Shown: positions 1-8,357, counted from the first letter of the stretch. The stretch: 64,000 bases of DNA from Sulfurospirillum halorespirans DSM 13726 (GCF_001723605.1 NZ_CP017111.1:1116001-1180000); one strand, 5' to 3'. Notes: a model not told the origin generated them from the letters alone. Translations and numbers: made by a program.

Positions 1-1
1 A

Positions 2-415
2 GTTGATAGCTACATTAAAGAGCATTATAAAGAAGCAACGGTCATTGTCTCAACCGTGGAAGGTTTACATGTAAACACGAAAGAGCTAGGTGCAACGGAC
101 GATCCGCATACGCTTAAAGATGTGGATTTGGCGATCATCAAAGGCGAATTTGCCGTGGCTGAAAACGGCGCCGTGTGGATCAAAGAGGCAGATGCAAGGC
201 ACCGAGCTCTTTATTTTATCACTCAAAAATTGATGATTATCGTCCCAAAAGGCGAAATTGTCCACAGCATGCACGAAGCGTATACGAGGGTGCATTTTGG
301 TGATAAAGACGTCTTTGGTCTTTTCATCAGTGGCCCATCCAAAACCGCTGACATCGAGCAGTCTTTGGTCATCGGAGCGCATGGTGCGACTGAGGCGTGC
401 GTGGTGTTTATTTAA
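2..415 (+). CDS. lutC: LUD-domain protein (LutC-like), 5' truncated
   Basis: The window opens inside this gene: the frame is open from base 2 with no convincing start, giving 137 residues to a TAA stop. The C-terminal motif GPSKTADIEQSLVIGAHG is the signature seen in LutC/YkgG proteins of the LUD (DUF162) family. In that family LutC is part of the LutABC complex that oxidises L-lactate to pyruvate with iron-sulfur partners; lutA and lutB would be expected just upstream, outside the window. Family members are usually a little over 200 residues, so roughly the N-terminal third is missing. A TTACATGTAA palindrome at 65-74 encodes Leu-His-Val-Asn here. The gene converges on the EamA transporter at 527. 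The family call is good; lactate as substrate is inferred. Confidence 0.8.
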   Translation, partial: VDSYIKEHYKEATVIVSTVEGLHVNTKELGATDDPHTLKDVDLAIIKGEFAVAENGAVWIKEADARHRALYFITQKLMIIVPKGEIVHSMHEAYTRVHFGDKDVFGLFISGPSKTADIEQSLVIGAHGATEACVVFI

Positions 416-417
416 TT

Positions 418-491
418 TTGATACGCTTAAGGGCAAAGCCCCCAGAGTTACGCTAGGCGCTGTGCTGCTGAAGCTTGCCCCTTTGGGGCAG
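418..491 (+). repeat. Dispersed stem-loop repeat, copy A
   Basis: This stretch begins 3 nt after the lutC stop. It shares TTGATACGCTT, then GCAAAGCC, then a TACGnTAG block and AAGCTTGCC with copy B at 57329-57404. A shorter relative, copy C, lies at 16244-16290. The 3' end folds into a GC-rich hairpin (GCCCC-TTT-GGGGC). It could be a mobile intergenic repeat or a structured RNA; which is not known. A TTTACATGTAAA palindrome follows 22 nt downstream. Confidence 0.55.
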
Positions 492-526
492 AATGTGTAT
501 CGGTATTTGGGCTTTACATGTAAAGC

Positions 527-1432
527 CTAAAGCAATCTCTCTTTGGCTCTAAAACGTGGCAGTTGCGAGACGATAATGCCTCCAAAAATGACAAAGCTTG
601 CCATCATCTCTGTTTGGCTGAGTACTTCACCTAAGAAAATGTAGGCAAGTAGAACCGTGAAAACGGGGATGAGATTGACAAAGACGGAGGCGCGTGAGGC
701 TTCGATGCGACTGAGTGCGAGGTTGAACATGCCGTATCCTCCCAGCGTCACGATGACGCCCAAATAACACAACCATCCGAGCGCTTCCCATGAGAGATTG
801 ATCGGCACACCCCATGATTCCCAAACGGCTAATGGAAAGAAGAAGAGCGTTCCGACAAACGCTTGAACAGCGGTCAGGAAGAGGGCGGAGAATCGTTGGC
901 TGAGGTAACGCACCGAGATGGCGTACCATGTTCCGCAGACCATCGCGCAAAATTCTAAGAAATTTCCTAAAAGGGGATTGCTCGCGTGTTCACTGCTTTG
1001 TGCGCCAAGGCTCAGCCAAACAGCTCCTGCTACGGCTAAAATGGAGCCTACGACGATGCGTTTGCTCAGGTACTCTTTGAGCACAAAACTTGCCGCGATT
1101 GCTGTCATGAGTGGCATCATAGAGGTGATCATGCCTGCTTGGGAGGCGGTGGTGAGTTGCAAGGCTTTGGCTTCAAAAATGAAGTAGAGACAAGGTTCAA
1201 AAAACGTCAAGAGTAAGATGTACTTCACATCTCTTTTTGTAAATTCAAGTTTGGAAAATTGCTTGATAAAATAGACAAAACAGAGGCTCGCAATTACCAT
1301 ACGACCGAACATTGCGCTCATGGGTCCAAGGATGCCAAGGACGGCTTTGAGGGCAATAAAAGAGCTTGCCCAGGTGAGCATAGCGATAAGTAAAAATACA
1401 ATGCCTATCAAATCGATGCGTTCTTGCTTCAT
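527..1432 (-). CDS. EamA/DMT-family transporter
   Basis: This is a 301-residue, strongly hydrophobic protein with about ten predicted membrane segments in two similar halves, the usual layout of the drug/metabolite transporter (DMT) superfamily with tandem EamA domains. Features include the N-terminal LTWASSFIALKAVLG segment and a second-half GGYGMFNLALSRIEASRAS segment, both typical of EamA proteins. Such proteins export or take up small metabolites at the inner membrane; the substrate cannot be read from the sequence. It is transcribed leftward, divergent from the SGNH hydrolase gene at 1513 and convergent with lutC. Start is the ATG at 1430-1432. Length matches the family norm of about 300. 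Confidence 0.85.
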   Translation of the reverse strand: MKQERIDLIGIVFLLIAMLTWASSFIALKAVLGILGPMSAMFGRMVIASLCFVYFIKQFSKLEFTKRDVKYILLLTFFEPCLYFIFEAKALQLTTASQAGMITSMMPLMTAIAASFVLKEYLSKRIVVGSILAVAGAVWLSLGAQSSEHASNPLLGNFLEFCAMVCGTWYAISVRYLSQRFSALFLTAVQAFVGTLFFFPLAVWESWGVPINLSWEALGWLCYLGVIVTLGGYGMFNLALSRIEASRASVFVNLIPVFTVLLAYIFLGEVLSQTEMMASFVIFGGIIVSQLPRFRAKERLL

Positions 1433-1512
1433 TCCGTAATCTCTTTATGAAAAATTGTGTGCCATTGTATCTTTTGTTTGCTAAAACGAGTGGTATAGTG
1501 TACAATGAAGCC

Positions 1513-2160
1513 ATGGAACTCTTTAACGTACGCAATCTCATTCTTATCATTCTGCTTATCGTTGGCATCAACTATTACAGGAGCACGCAAGAGATCAATG
1601 CTCAAAGCCTCTCGTTGCCGCTTGATACCAAAATCCTTGCCTTTGGCGATAGCCTTACCTACGGTTATGGTGTCACGCGTGATAAAAATTACCCAACGGT
1701 TTTAGGCGATCTTTTACATGTAAACGTTATCAATGAAGGGGTGAATGGAGAGCTTAGCGAGCAAGGTCTCGCACGACTCGCCTCTGTTTTAGCACGCCAC
1801 AAGCCTGACATCTTGGTGTTGTGTCATGGAGGGAATGATATTTTACGCAAAAAAGATTTGACGCAAACCCAAAATAATCTTTCTCAAATGGTTAAAATGG
1901 CAAAAGAGAAGGGCGTTTATGTTCTTTTAGTGGGCGTGCCGACCTTTGACATCTTAACGTTTAACGTGCCTTCGTTTTACTATGAAGTCGCGAAAGAAAA
2001 TGGCATCGAGATAGAAGATAGCAGTCTTAAAAAGATCATGGACGGTGAAAATCTCAAATCCGACCAAGTCCATCCCAATGCTGAAGGCTACGAGCTAATG
2101 GCGAAAAACATCGCTAAAATACTCAGCGAAGAGTACCACCCATCAGCGAAATCGTTTTAA
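1513..2160 (+). CDS. SGNH/GDSL-type esterase (lysophospholipase L1-like)
   Basis: A 215-residue protein begins with a single membrane or uncleaved signal segment (residues 8-20, LILIILLIVGINY), followed by the SGNH hydrolase blocks. Block I GDSLTYGYG is at residues 45-53 with the catalytic Ser, a block with HGGND lies near residue 100, and the C-terminal DQVHPNAEGY supplies the Asp-x-x-His pair. This matches periplasmic TesA-like arylesterase/lysophospholipases. I prefer the ATG at 1513 because the upstream extension from 1447 is not conserved in character and runs into the divergent promoter region of the EamA gene. Its 3' end overlaps the convergent gene at 2143 by 18 bp. A TTACATGTAA site (1714-1723) encodes Leu-His-Val-Asn. 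Confidence 0.85.
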   Translation: MELFNVRNLILIILLIVGINYYRSTQEINAQSLSLPLDTKILAFGDSLTYGYGVTRDKNYPTVLGDLLHVNVINEGVNGELSEQGLARLASVLARHKPDILVLCHGGNDILRKKDLTQTQNNLSQMVKMAKEKGVYVLLVGVPTFDILTFNVPSFYYEVAKENGIEIEDSSLKKIMDGENLKSDQVHPNAEGYELMAKNIAKILSEEYHPSAKSF

Positions 2161-2421
2161 AATCCCTTTTAAATACTCCTCTGCCAATGTTACGATCTCC
2201 TCATCTGTAAGGGTGATCGGCTCGGTTTGAGAGGGGATGTTATTGAGAAGTACCGCCATTTGGGTACAAGTTTTAAACAGCTCTTCAGGACTCATCGAGA
2301 TCATTACATGTAAAACATCGTTGGGAAGATTTCTGGGTTCAAGTTGGTGCAGGGCGGTAAGATTGGCTAAAAAAGTTTCGATCGTCGGATGCAAAAGTCT
2401 TTCCTTATTTTTTGTGTGCAA
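2143..2421 (-). CDS. Hypothetical protein, 92 residues
   Basis: I do not recognise this protein. It is predicted soluble and helical, with an acidic C-terminal half (SPEELFKTC, LTDEEIVTLAEEYLKG) and no membrane segment. The frame opens at a TTG (2419-2421) and has no strong Shine-Dalgarno sequence, so the start is uncertain. It reads convergently into the end of the SGNH hydrolase gene. A TTACATGTAA palindrome at 2304-2313 lies inside it and encodes Val-Leu-His-Val-Met. Amino acid composition looks protein-like, and it fills an otherwise empty gap. Confidence 0.5.
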   Translation of the reverse strand: MHTKNKERLLHPTIETFLANLTALHQLEPRNLPNDVLHVMISMSPEELFKTCTQMAVLLNNIPSQTEPITLTDEEIVTLAEEYLKGILKRFR

Positions 2422-2525
2422 TTATGCCACATTCTTCGTTGATCTTTCCACTTATTCTTTACATGTAAGCATTTTTTGGCTCGCTTAGCGTTACAATCAA
2501 AGCTACTCACCTTAAGGGGCTTGGC

Positions 2526-4343
2526 ATGAGCATGCACGATTTAGAGGCGTTTTTGCGCTCCATTCATCCATTTCAACTGCTTTCAAAAGCCGAGATGGCT
2601 AAAGCCATTGGTGCGATGAACATTGCCTACTACAAAAAAGAGACCCTGCTTCTCTCACCTTCAAAACCTGCTGAGTTTTTGTACATCATCATCAAAGGTG
2701 AAGTGGGCGAGTTTCATGAAGAGGAGCTCCTTAAAGTCTACAGCAAATCCAACTCGTTTGACGCGGACGCGCTCATCTACGCCAAAAGCGAAAACAGTTT
2801 TAAAGTGCTCGAAGAGCTCATCTGTTACGAGCTTAAAAAAGAGGATTTTCTCTCTCTTTTGGACTCCAATAAAACGTTTAAAGCCTACTTCATTCAAGAC
2901 CTTGCCAATAAAATTCAATCTGCCAAAGCCAAAGAGTACACGACAGAGCTTTCAGGCTTTATGATGGCGCGCGTGCAGGACAGCTATTTGCATGAGCCGA
3001 CTATCGTTGAGAAGGAGTGTTCCATCATGGAAGCACTGCGCCAAATGGAGGCAAAAAAGAGCAGTTGTATCATCGTACGAAGTGGCGAAGGGTACGAGTA
3101 TGGCATCGTCACCGACAGTGTCGTGCGCCGCCATGTGCTCTTTAACGAATACGATAAACACGCCGCCATCGGTCCCATAGCGCTTCATCCCATCATCACC
3201 ATCGAGGCGGATGACTACCTTTTTAACGCGCTTCTCTCTTTTACAAAGCACTCCATCAAACGTATTGTTGTGACGCGCGATGGCGAGATTATCGGCATTT
3301 TAGAGCAACTCGACCTTCTCAGCTACTTTGCCAATCACACCTATCTGGTCGCTGTTCAGATTCGCAAAGCGACCACGATTGACGAGCTCAAACAAGCCAG
3401 CAGTGATCTCATTAGCATCGTGCACAAGTTACATGTAAAAGGCACAAAGGTTGATTATATTGCAAAATTGATCTCGGAAATTAACGAGAAAATCTATGAA
3501 AAACTCTACGCGATGATCGTCCCAGAGGAGCTTGCTACCAAAGCATGTTTGATCGTCATGGGCAGTGAAGGGCGCAAAGAACAGCTGCTCAAAACCGACC
3601 AAGACAATGCGCTTATCATCGATGATGCCATGGATGAAAGCCTGTACATTCCTTACATGCAACGCTTCACGGCAACGCTCATCGCCTTTGGTTTTCCGCG
3701 CTGTGAGGGAAACATCATGGTTTCAAATCCCTATTGGTGTAAGCATAAAAGCGCTTACCATAAGGAGATCGTGCGGTGGTTTGATGCTCCTAGCATGGAA
3801 GATGTGATGAACCTTGCGATCTTTTTTGACGCGATTCCTGTGGCGGGAAATGCGTCGATGTTGCGCAGTCTCAAAGCAGAAGTCTTTGAGTACGTCGAAG
3901 AGCAGAGTCCTTTTTTAGCCAACTTTGCCAAAGCTGCAACGGCGTTTGAAACGCCCATCGGCATTTTCACCAATTTGATCGCGCAGAACAATAAAATCGA
4001 TGTCAAAAAAGGGGGCATTTTCCCCATCGTTCAAGGCATCCGAGCTCTCGCGTTGGAGCATAAAATTGAGCCGACCGACACGGTAACGCGCATCAAAAAG
4101 CTTGCCAAACTCGACATCATCGACGCCGATTTTGCAGGTGCTCTCATCGAAGCGCTCGATACCCTGCTGAATTTACGCCTCAAAGAGCGCTTGGCACGTG
4201 GCGAAGAAAAAGGACTCGATAACTTCGTGAACATCGAAAATCTCAACCAATTAGAGCTAGAACTGCTCAAAGACAGCTTCAAAATCGTCAATAAATTTAA
4301 GAAATTTTTGACGCACCATTTTAAACTCTCGATGGTCATCTAA
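2526..4343 (+). CDS. cNMP-binding / CBS-pair / nucleotidyltransferase (DUF294) protein
   Basis: The 605-residue protein has the domain order of DUF294 signalling proteins. A cyclic-nucleotide-binding-like domain lies at about residues 10-125, a CBS pair at about 150-270, a GlnD-like nucleotidyltransferase domain, and a DUF294 C-terminal substrate-binding domain. The nucleotidyltransferase core is visible at about 345-362 as MGSEGRKEQ followed by TDQDNAL, the GS...DxD metal-binding pattern. A Shine-Dalgarno AAGGGG lies just upstream of the ATG. The next gene, a DnaQ-like exonuclease, starts one base after the stop, and this pairing is common in proteobacteria. The biochemical target is not established for the family; a regulatory nucleotidylation role is inferred. 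Confidence 0.85.
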   Translation: MSMHDLEAFLRSIHPFQLLSKAEMAKAIGAMNIAYYKKETLLLSPSKPAEFLYIIIKGEVGEFHEEELLKVYSKSNSFDADALIYAKSENSFKVLEELICYELKKEDFLSLLDSNKTFKAYFIQDLANKIQSAKAKEYTTELSGFMMARVQDSYLHEPTIVEKECSIMEALRQMEAKKSSCIIVRSGEGYEYGIVTDSVVRRHVLFNEYDKHAAIGPIALHPIITIEADDYLFNALLSFTKHSIKRIVVTRDGEIIGILEQLDLLSYFANHTYLVAVQIRKATTIDELKQASSDLISIVHKLHVKGTKVDYIAKLISEINEKIYEKLYAMIVPEELATKACLIVMGSEGRKEQLLKTDQDNALIIDDAMDESLYIPYMQRFTATLIAFGFPRCEGNIMVSNPYWCKHKSAYHKEIVRWFDAPSMEDVMNLAIFFDAIPVAGNASMLRSLKAEVFEYVEEQSPFLANFAKAATAFETPIGIFTNLIAQNNKIDVKKGGIFPIVQGIRALALEHKIEPTDTVTRIKKLAKLDIIDADFAGALIEALDTLLNLRLKERLARGEEKGLDNFVNIENLNQLELELLKDSFKIVNKFKKFLTHHFKLSMVI

Positions 4344-4344
4344 G

Positions 4345-4956
4345 ATGTTGAGCTCTTTTTTTGCCAAACGAAACGCTAAAAAACTCAAAGACGAGCAGTA
4401 CCGTTTTTTATTTGAAGAAGCGCCCGAAGATGAAGTCGTGGTGTTCGACACCGAAACGACAGGGCTAAGCCCCAAAAACGACGAGATTCTCTCCATCGGC
4501 GCGGTGAAAATCAAAGGCAATAAAATCCTGATGTCCGAAAAGTTTGAGCTCTTCATCAAACCCAGCCGCGAGATCACGGAGAAGAGCATCAAAATCCATC
4601 AAATTCGCAATGTCGACTTGCAAAATGGCATCGCCCCACACGAAGCGATTGTCCAGTTTTTGCACTTCATCGGCTCACGCCCACTGGTCGGCTACTACCT
4701 TGAGTTTGACATCAAAATGATGAACACCTACGTCAAACCCTGGCTTGGCATCAACCTCCCCAATCCCCAAATCGAAGTGTCAGGACTCTACCACGATAAA
4801 AAAATTAAGTTCATTCCCGATGGCGTGATAGACCTGCGTTTTGATGTGATGATGAAAGAGTTGGGCTTGCCAATCTTCGGGAAGCATGACGCGCTGAATG
4901 ACGCGGTGATGACGGCGATGATGTATATTAAATTGCAGAATGTTGAGAGGGTGTAG
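4345..4956 (+). CDS. DnaQ-like 3'-5' exonuclease
   Basis: A 203-residue DEDDh exonuclease of the DNA polymerase III epsilon type. Motif Exo I is VVVFDTETTG (residues 31-40, Asp35 and Glu37). Exo III is HDALNDAVM around residue 182 with the DEDDh His and Asp. The protein is a stand-alone exonuclease domain without a polymerase-binding extension. It starts immediately after the stop of the DUF294 protein (TAA-G-ATG), so the two are co-transcribed and probably work together. It could be the replicative proofreading subunit, but the neighbour suggests the accessory exonuclease paired with DUF294 nucleotidyltransferases instead. Confidence 0.85.
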   Translation: MLSSFFAKRNAKKLKDEQYRFLFEEAPEDEVVVFDTETTGLSPKNDEILSIGAVKIKGNKILMSEKFELFIKPSREITEKSIKIHQIRNVDLQNGIAPHEAIVQFLHFIGSRPLVGYYLEFDIKMMNTYVKPWLGINLPNPQIEVSGLYHDKKIKFIPDGVIDLRFDVMMKELGLPIFGKHDALNDAVMTAMMYIKLQNVERV

Positions 4957-5015
4957 AGAAGCTTTTTTGCTTTACATGTAAACGCTATCTACAATTCTAT
5001 CTTGATAATTTTCTA

Positions 5016-5282
5016 TTATGTTAAATTTGAAAGCCAATTAGCCGTTCTTTGCATTAAATTCTTACATTCACCTGTGTATCCAAATATCAGTGTTTTCAAA
5101 AACTGATAGATGAAATAACAAATATAAAGAGCAAGAGCTAAAAGACTTCCTTCAAAAACCCAAATAAAATAAGATGGAAAAGCCAGTAATTTTGCTAAAC
5201 CATAAACAAAGCTATTAAGGATCATTAAACCAATGAGTAGCCAACATACGAATCGTAATTCACACTTTAAAAATAACCACAT
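5016..5282 (-). CDS. Small membrane protein, hypothetical
   Basis: An 88-residue protein with two predicted membrane helices (about residues 10-33 and 40-65) and a polar C-terminal tail. I do not recognise a family. The start is well supported: GGAGG lies 6 nt before the ATG on the minus strand. The gene and its flanks are clearly more AT-rich than the neighbours. It lies downstream of metE on the same strand but beyond the likely metE terminator, so it is probably transcribed by itself. Confidence 0.6.
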   Translation of the reverse strand: MWLFLKCELRFVCWLLIGLMILNSFVYGLAKLLAFPSYFIWVFEGSLLALALYICYFIYQFLKTLIFGYTGECKNLMQRTANWLSNLT

Positions 5283-5365
5283 TTAAATCCTCCATTTTAA
5301 GATTTTTATTTGGCTTTACATGTATATATTGAATTGTAGTTAGTCGTGACTTAAAAGATAATAGA

Positions 5366-5391
5366 CCACGAGAGGAAAACTCCCCTCATGG
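5366..5391 (-). terminator. Probable metE terminator hairpin
   Basis: On the minus strand, immediately after the metE stop, a 10-bp stem (CCATGAGGGG paired with CCTCTCGTGG, two wobbles) closes an AGTTTT loop. It is followed by a T-rich stretch (TCTATTATCTTTT). Position and shape suit a rho-independent terminator. Confidence 0.55.
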
Positions 5392-5398
5392 CAAACGT

Positions 5399-7594
5399 TT
5401 AACGCGCTAAATGCACCGCTTTTATCATGTTAGTCAGTGCAGCTTTAGTCTCACTCCAGCCTCTGGTTTTAAGCCCGCAATCGGGGTTGATCCAGAGTTG
5501 CTCTTTGGGGAGCACTTGCAAGAACGCTTTGATCTGCTCGCTCATCTCTTCCACGCTGGGTACGCGCGGCGAATGGATGTCGTAGACGCCTGGTCCTATT
5601 TGCGCTTTGTAGTTTGCTTTTTGGAAAACTTTGAGCAGTTTATTGCCACTGCGTGAGGTCTCGATAGTGATGACATCGGCGTCCATTCGCTCTATCGTGT
5701 CGATGATGTCGTTGAAGTTGCTGTAACACATGTGTGTGTGAATTTGGGTTTGATCCCATGCGGTACCCACGGAAGCTTTAAAGCTCTCGACCGCCCATTT
5801 TTCATACGCTTTGATCTTCTCCGCGCGTAATGGATAACCCTCTTTGAACGCCGCTTCATCGACTTGGATGATCTTGATGTCATGACGTTGAAGCTCATCG
5901 ACCTCTTCAGCGATGGCGGTGGCGACTTCGTAGGCGACCTCACTTTTAGGAATGTCATCGCGCACAAACGACCAGTTCAGAATCGTCACAGGTCCTGTAA
6001 GCATGCCCTTCATTGGCTTGTCGGTTAAACTTTGCGCGTAAACCGTCCAGTCAACGCTGAGGGGTTGTTTGCGACTCACGTGTCCGTATAAAAGCGGTGG
6101 CTTAACGCAACGGCTTCCGTAGCTTTGCACCCAACCATTTTGGCTGAATGCAAAACCCTCTAGCAGTTCGCCAAAATACTCAACCATATCGTTACGCTCG
6201 AATTCGCCATGTACCAAAACATCCAGCCCTAATTCTTCTTGGAACTCAACGCACTCTTTGATGGACGCTTTCAACGAAGTTTCATAAGCTTCTCGTGTAA
6301 TCTCACCTTTTTTATAAGCATTGCGAACCGCTCGGGTCTCTTTGGTTTGCGGAAATGAGCCGATGGTGGTGGTCGGGAAAAGTGGCAAATTCAGCGCTTT
6401 TTGTTGCAAAGCAAAACGGGTGGCATACGCTGATCTGGTATAGAAAATGCCACTGCTTTTAACCGACGGTGCTTTTTGAGTGCATGCGCTTATCTCAGGT
6501 TTTTCTCTTTTCTCCCAAAGCGTGTTGATCTGCTCTAACTCTTCGAGTTTTTCAAGTGCAAAACTCAGGCGACTTTTGACTTCGGGTGCCAATTTTTCTT
6601 CAAACTTAGTTGAAAAAGGTACATGTAAAAGCGAGCATGAGGTGGAGAGGATGATGTTTTTTGCATCCACTTTTTCGCTTATTTTCTCTAGCAATGCGTA
6701 CGTTTTGAAAGCATCGTTTTTCCACACATTGCGTCCATCGATGAGCCCAGCGATAAGCATTTTATCGTTTACATGTAAAAGCGCTTCAAGGTTCTCTTCG
6801 CCATAGACAAAATCAAGCCCTATCGCCCAAATAGGGCAATTTCCCAAGATTTCCACTGCTTCATTGGCTCGATCAAAGTACGTTATAACCGCGATCTTAA
6901 GATGGCGACTTACCGTTCCTAAACGCTCATACGCGATTCTAAGAAGGCTTAAAAATTTTGGCTCCAATGTTTTGGCAAAGAGTGGTTCATCGAACTGAAC
7001 GATAATGTTTTCACCCAAACTTGAAATGGCTTGGAGCACTTTAGCGTACGCTTCCACGACATCATCAAAGAAGCCAAACAGATCACTTCCATCAACGGGG
7101 TTACAAAGCGCTAAAAAAGTCAATGGTCCAATAAGATTGATCTTAGGATCGATCCCAAGCGCTTTGGCTTCAATGTACTCATCGACGATTTTGGAAATGT
7201 CGACTTTGAACGCCATGTGTGCGTGAATCTCAGGAACGATGTAATGGTAATTGGTGTTAAACCACTTGGTCATCTCCATGGCGGAACGTTGCGCATCGCC
7301 CCTTGCCATCGCAAAATAGCGTTCGGTTTTATCTTCGATGCCTTGGAAGCGAGGAGGGATGGCGCCAAGCATTACCGCCGTGTCGAGCATTGTGTCGTAC
7401 AGACTAAAGTCATTGCACGAAATAAAATCAACATGACGCTCTTTTTGGTAGTTCCAATGGCGCTCTCTGAGCGTTTTTGCAACTCTTTTTACCGTTTCAA
7501 AATCAGAATTCCCCGCCCAATACGCCTCTAGCGCAAATTTGAGCTCACGTTTTTCCCCAATGCGAGGAAAGCCCGTAACGTAGGTTTGTGACAT
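5399..7594 (-). CDS. metE: Cobalamin-independent methionine synthase
   Basis: A 731-residue 5-methyltetrahydropteroyltriglutamate-homocysteine methyltransferase, catalysing the last step of methionine synthesis without vitamin B12. The N-terminal half (starting YVTGFPRIGEKRELKFALE) and C-terminal catalytic half (LPLFPTTTIGSFPQT) are both complete. Zinc ligands are visible as HTHMCYSNF near residue 620 and NPDCGLKTRGW near 704. Length is close to the usual 750. It stands alone with a 26-nt hairpin about 30 nt before its start and a probable terminator after its stop. It carries one exact palindrome (6769-6778, LLHVND) and one variant (about 6620, LLHVPF). Confidence 0.97.
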   Translation of the reverse strand: MSQTYVTGFPRIGEKRELKFALEAYWAGNSDFETVKRVAKTLRERHWNYQKERHVDFISCNDFSLYDTMLDTAVMLGAIPPRFQGIEDKTERYFAMARGDAQRSAMEMTKWFNTNYHYIVPEIHAHMAFKVDISKIVDEYIEAKALGIDPKINLIGPLTFLALCNPVDGSDLFGFFDDVVEAYAKVLQAISSLGENIIVQFDEPLFAKTLEPKFLSLLRIAYERLGTVSRHLKIAVITYFDRANEAVEILGNCPIWAIGLDFVYGEENLEALLHVNDKMLIAGLIDGRNVWKNDAFKTYALLEKISEKVDAKNIILSTSCSLLHVPFSTKFEEKLAPEVKSRLSFALEKLEELEQINTLWEKREKPEISACTQKAPSVKSSGIFYTRSAYATRFALQQKALNLPLFPTTTIGSFPQTKETRAVRNAYKKGEITREAYETSLKASIKECVEFQEELGLDVLVHGEFERNDMVEYFGELLEGFAFSQNGWVQSYGSRCVKPPLLYGHVSRKQPLSVDWTVYAQSLTDKPMKGMLTGPVTILNWSFVRDDIPKSEVAYEVATAIAEEVDELQRHDIKIIQVDEAAFKEGYPLRAEKIKAYEKWAVESFKASVGTAWDQTQIHTHMCYSNFNDIIDTIERMDADVITIETSRSGNKLLKVFQKANYKAQIGPGVYDIHSPRVPSVEEMSEQIKAFLQVLPKEQLWINPDCGLKTRGWSETKAALTNMIKAVHLAR

Positions 7595-8090
7595 AGTTAT
7601 TTTCCTTAGTATCTTTACACCTCAAAAAAGCACTGCTTTTTGAGAAAATTAAGCCAGCTTCAATGCGTGGCAAAGCTCGTTGTTTAATGGTTGAAAGAAA
7701 GGAAAAAGTGGCGGATGGATGCCTGTTCGGCGGAAGCTAAAGTAGCGGCAATGGCAGTTGCATTTACGTCTTTTTTTGGCACGTTTGATGGCGGAGTGGG
7801 CGCGCTTTGCGAACAGTCGACTGCATTTACAAAGACGAGGGCGATACGTTGAGACAAATCCAAGAAGGGCAGAAGCGAGTGGCGGCGGATCGTCTTCAAT
7901 CTCTTCAGGAGCGCAGGTATCAGCAAAGAGTCGAGCGGTGTGCAATAGGCGTGCGTGTTGGCGTTTGGTTTTGTATTCGATGGTCGAAGCTTGAATGGAA
8001 GCGAGCCTAAAGTAGCCCTTTTTGCCAAAGCCCAGAGGCAGTCTCACGTGATCCACGTCCTTGTACTATGATGGCGGCATTATAGCATAA
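7595..8090 (-). other. Gene-poor region upstream of metE; possible long leader or unrecognised ORF
   Basis: About 500 nt without a gene I can name. A hairpin at 7621-7644 (CTCAAAAA...TTTTTGAG) precedes the metE Shine-Dalgarno region. Two overlapping minus-strand frames are open: 7649-8056 (135 codons, GTG) and 7684-8028 (114 codons, TTG); neither resembles a known family, and their reading frames alternate in plausibility. A TATAAT on the minus strand at 8079-8084, facing metE, would start a transcript near 8072 running about 470 nt to the metE ATG. I do not see the conserved cores of cobalamin or SAM riboswitches. It may be a regulatory leader, a small unknown gene or a gene remnant. Confidence 0.3.
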
Positions 8091-8105
8091 TAGACTTCTT
8101 GCATA
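8079..8105 (-). promoter_or_regulatory. Outward-facing promoter at the edge of the inverted-repeat element
   Basis: Reading leftward, TTATGC (inside the terminal repeat) is separated by 16 nt from a perfect TATAAT at 8079-8084. This points toward metE. The -35 match is weak, as is usual in Campylobacterota, so the call rests mainly on the -10 box. Confidence 0.4.
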
Positions 8106-8357
8106 ATCTAATGCAATGGCATTGTTCTCACAAGAGACAATAGCGAGGCACATTTTTGAGTCATAGCTAAAGCTATGGCGATGAAATGTAACGAAGGCTA
8201 GTGTTTCTTGTGAGAACAACCCTACGGGCAAGTGTGAAAAGAAAATTCTAACTTCGTTAAAAAATCTCACCTTGCAATAAGCAAGGCTTCAATTTTTTGC
8301 CTTGTTATAACTTCTTTTGACACTTGTGCCACTGCATTAGGTTATGCAAGAAGTCTA
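8091..8357. mobile_element. 267-bp MITE-like element with 30-bp terminal inverted repeats
   Basis: The left end TAGACTTCTTGCATAA (8091 onward) is repeated inverted at the right end (8328-8357). The 30-bp arms agree at 28 positions. Two further inverted pairs are nested inside: TTGTTCTCACAAGA at about 8122 against 8204-8219, and CAAGTGTnAAAAGAA at about 8229 against 8312-8327. The element has no transposase and would fold into one long stem-loop. TA at each tip is compatible with a TA target duplication. This is the structure expected of a non-autonomous transposon (MITE). A short relic with the same tips may lie at 57405-57433. Confidence 0.6.

Noticed and set aside
513-524. TTTACATGTAAA as an ordinary terminator
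   Set aside because: The palindrome has no loop and is too short to form a stable RNA hairpin; more than half of the copies lie inside genes.
7217-7531. Plus-strand open frame of 104 codons inside metE
   Set aside because: Antisense to the conserved metE N-terminal region; a shadow of GC-rich codon positions.
7595-8056. Cobalamin or SAM riboswitch upstream of metE
   Set aside because: I could not find the conserved core elements of either class on the minus strand.
8007-8270. Open frame of 87 codons on the minus strand across the left part of the inverted-repeat element
   Set aside because: It spans the element boundary and its frame follows from the repeat sequence; no Shine-Dalgarno or family resemblance. 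Treated as part of the mobile element.
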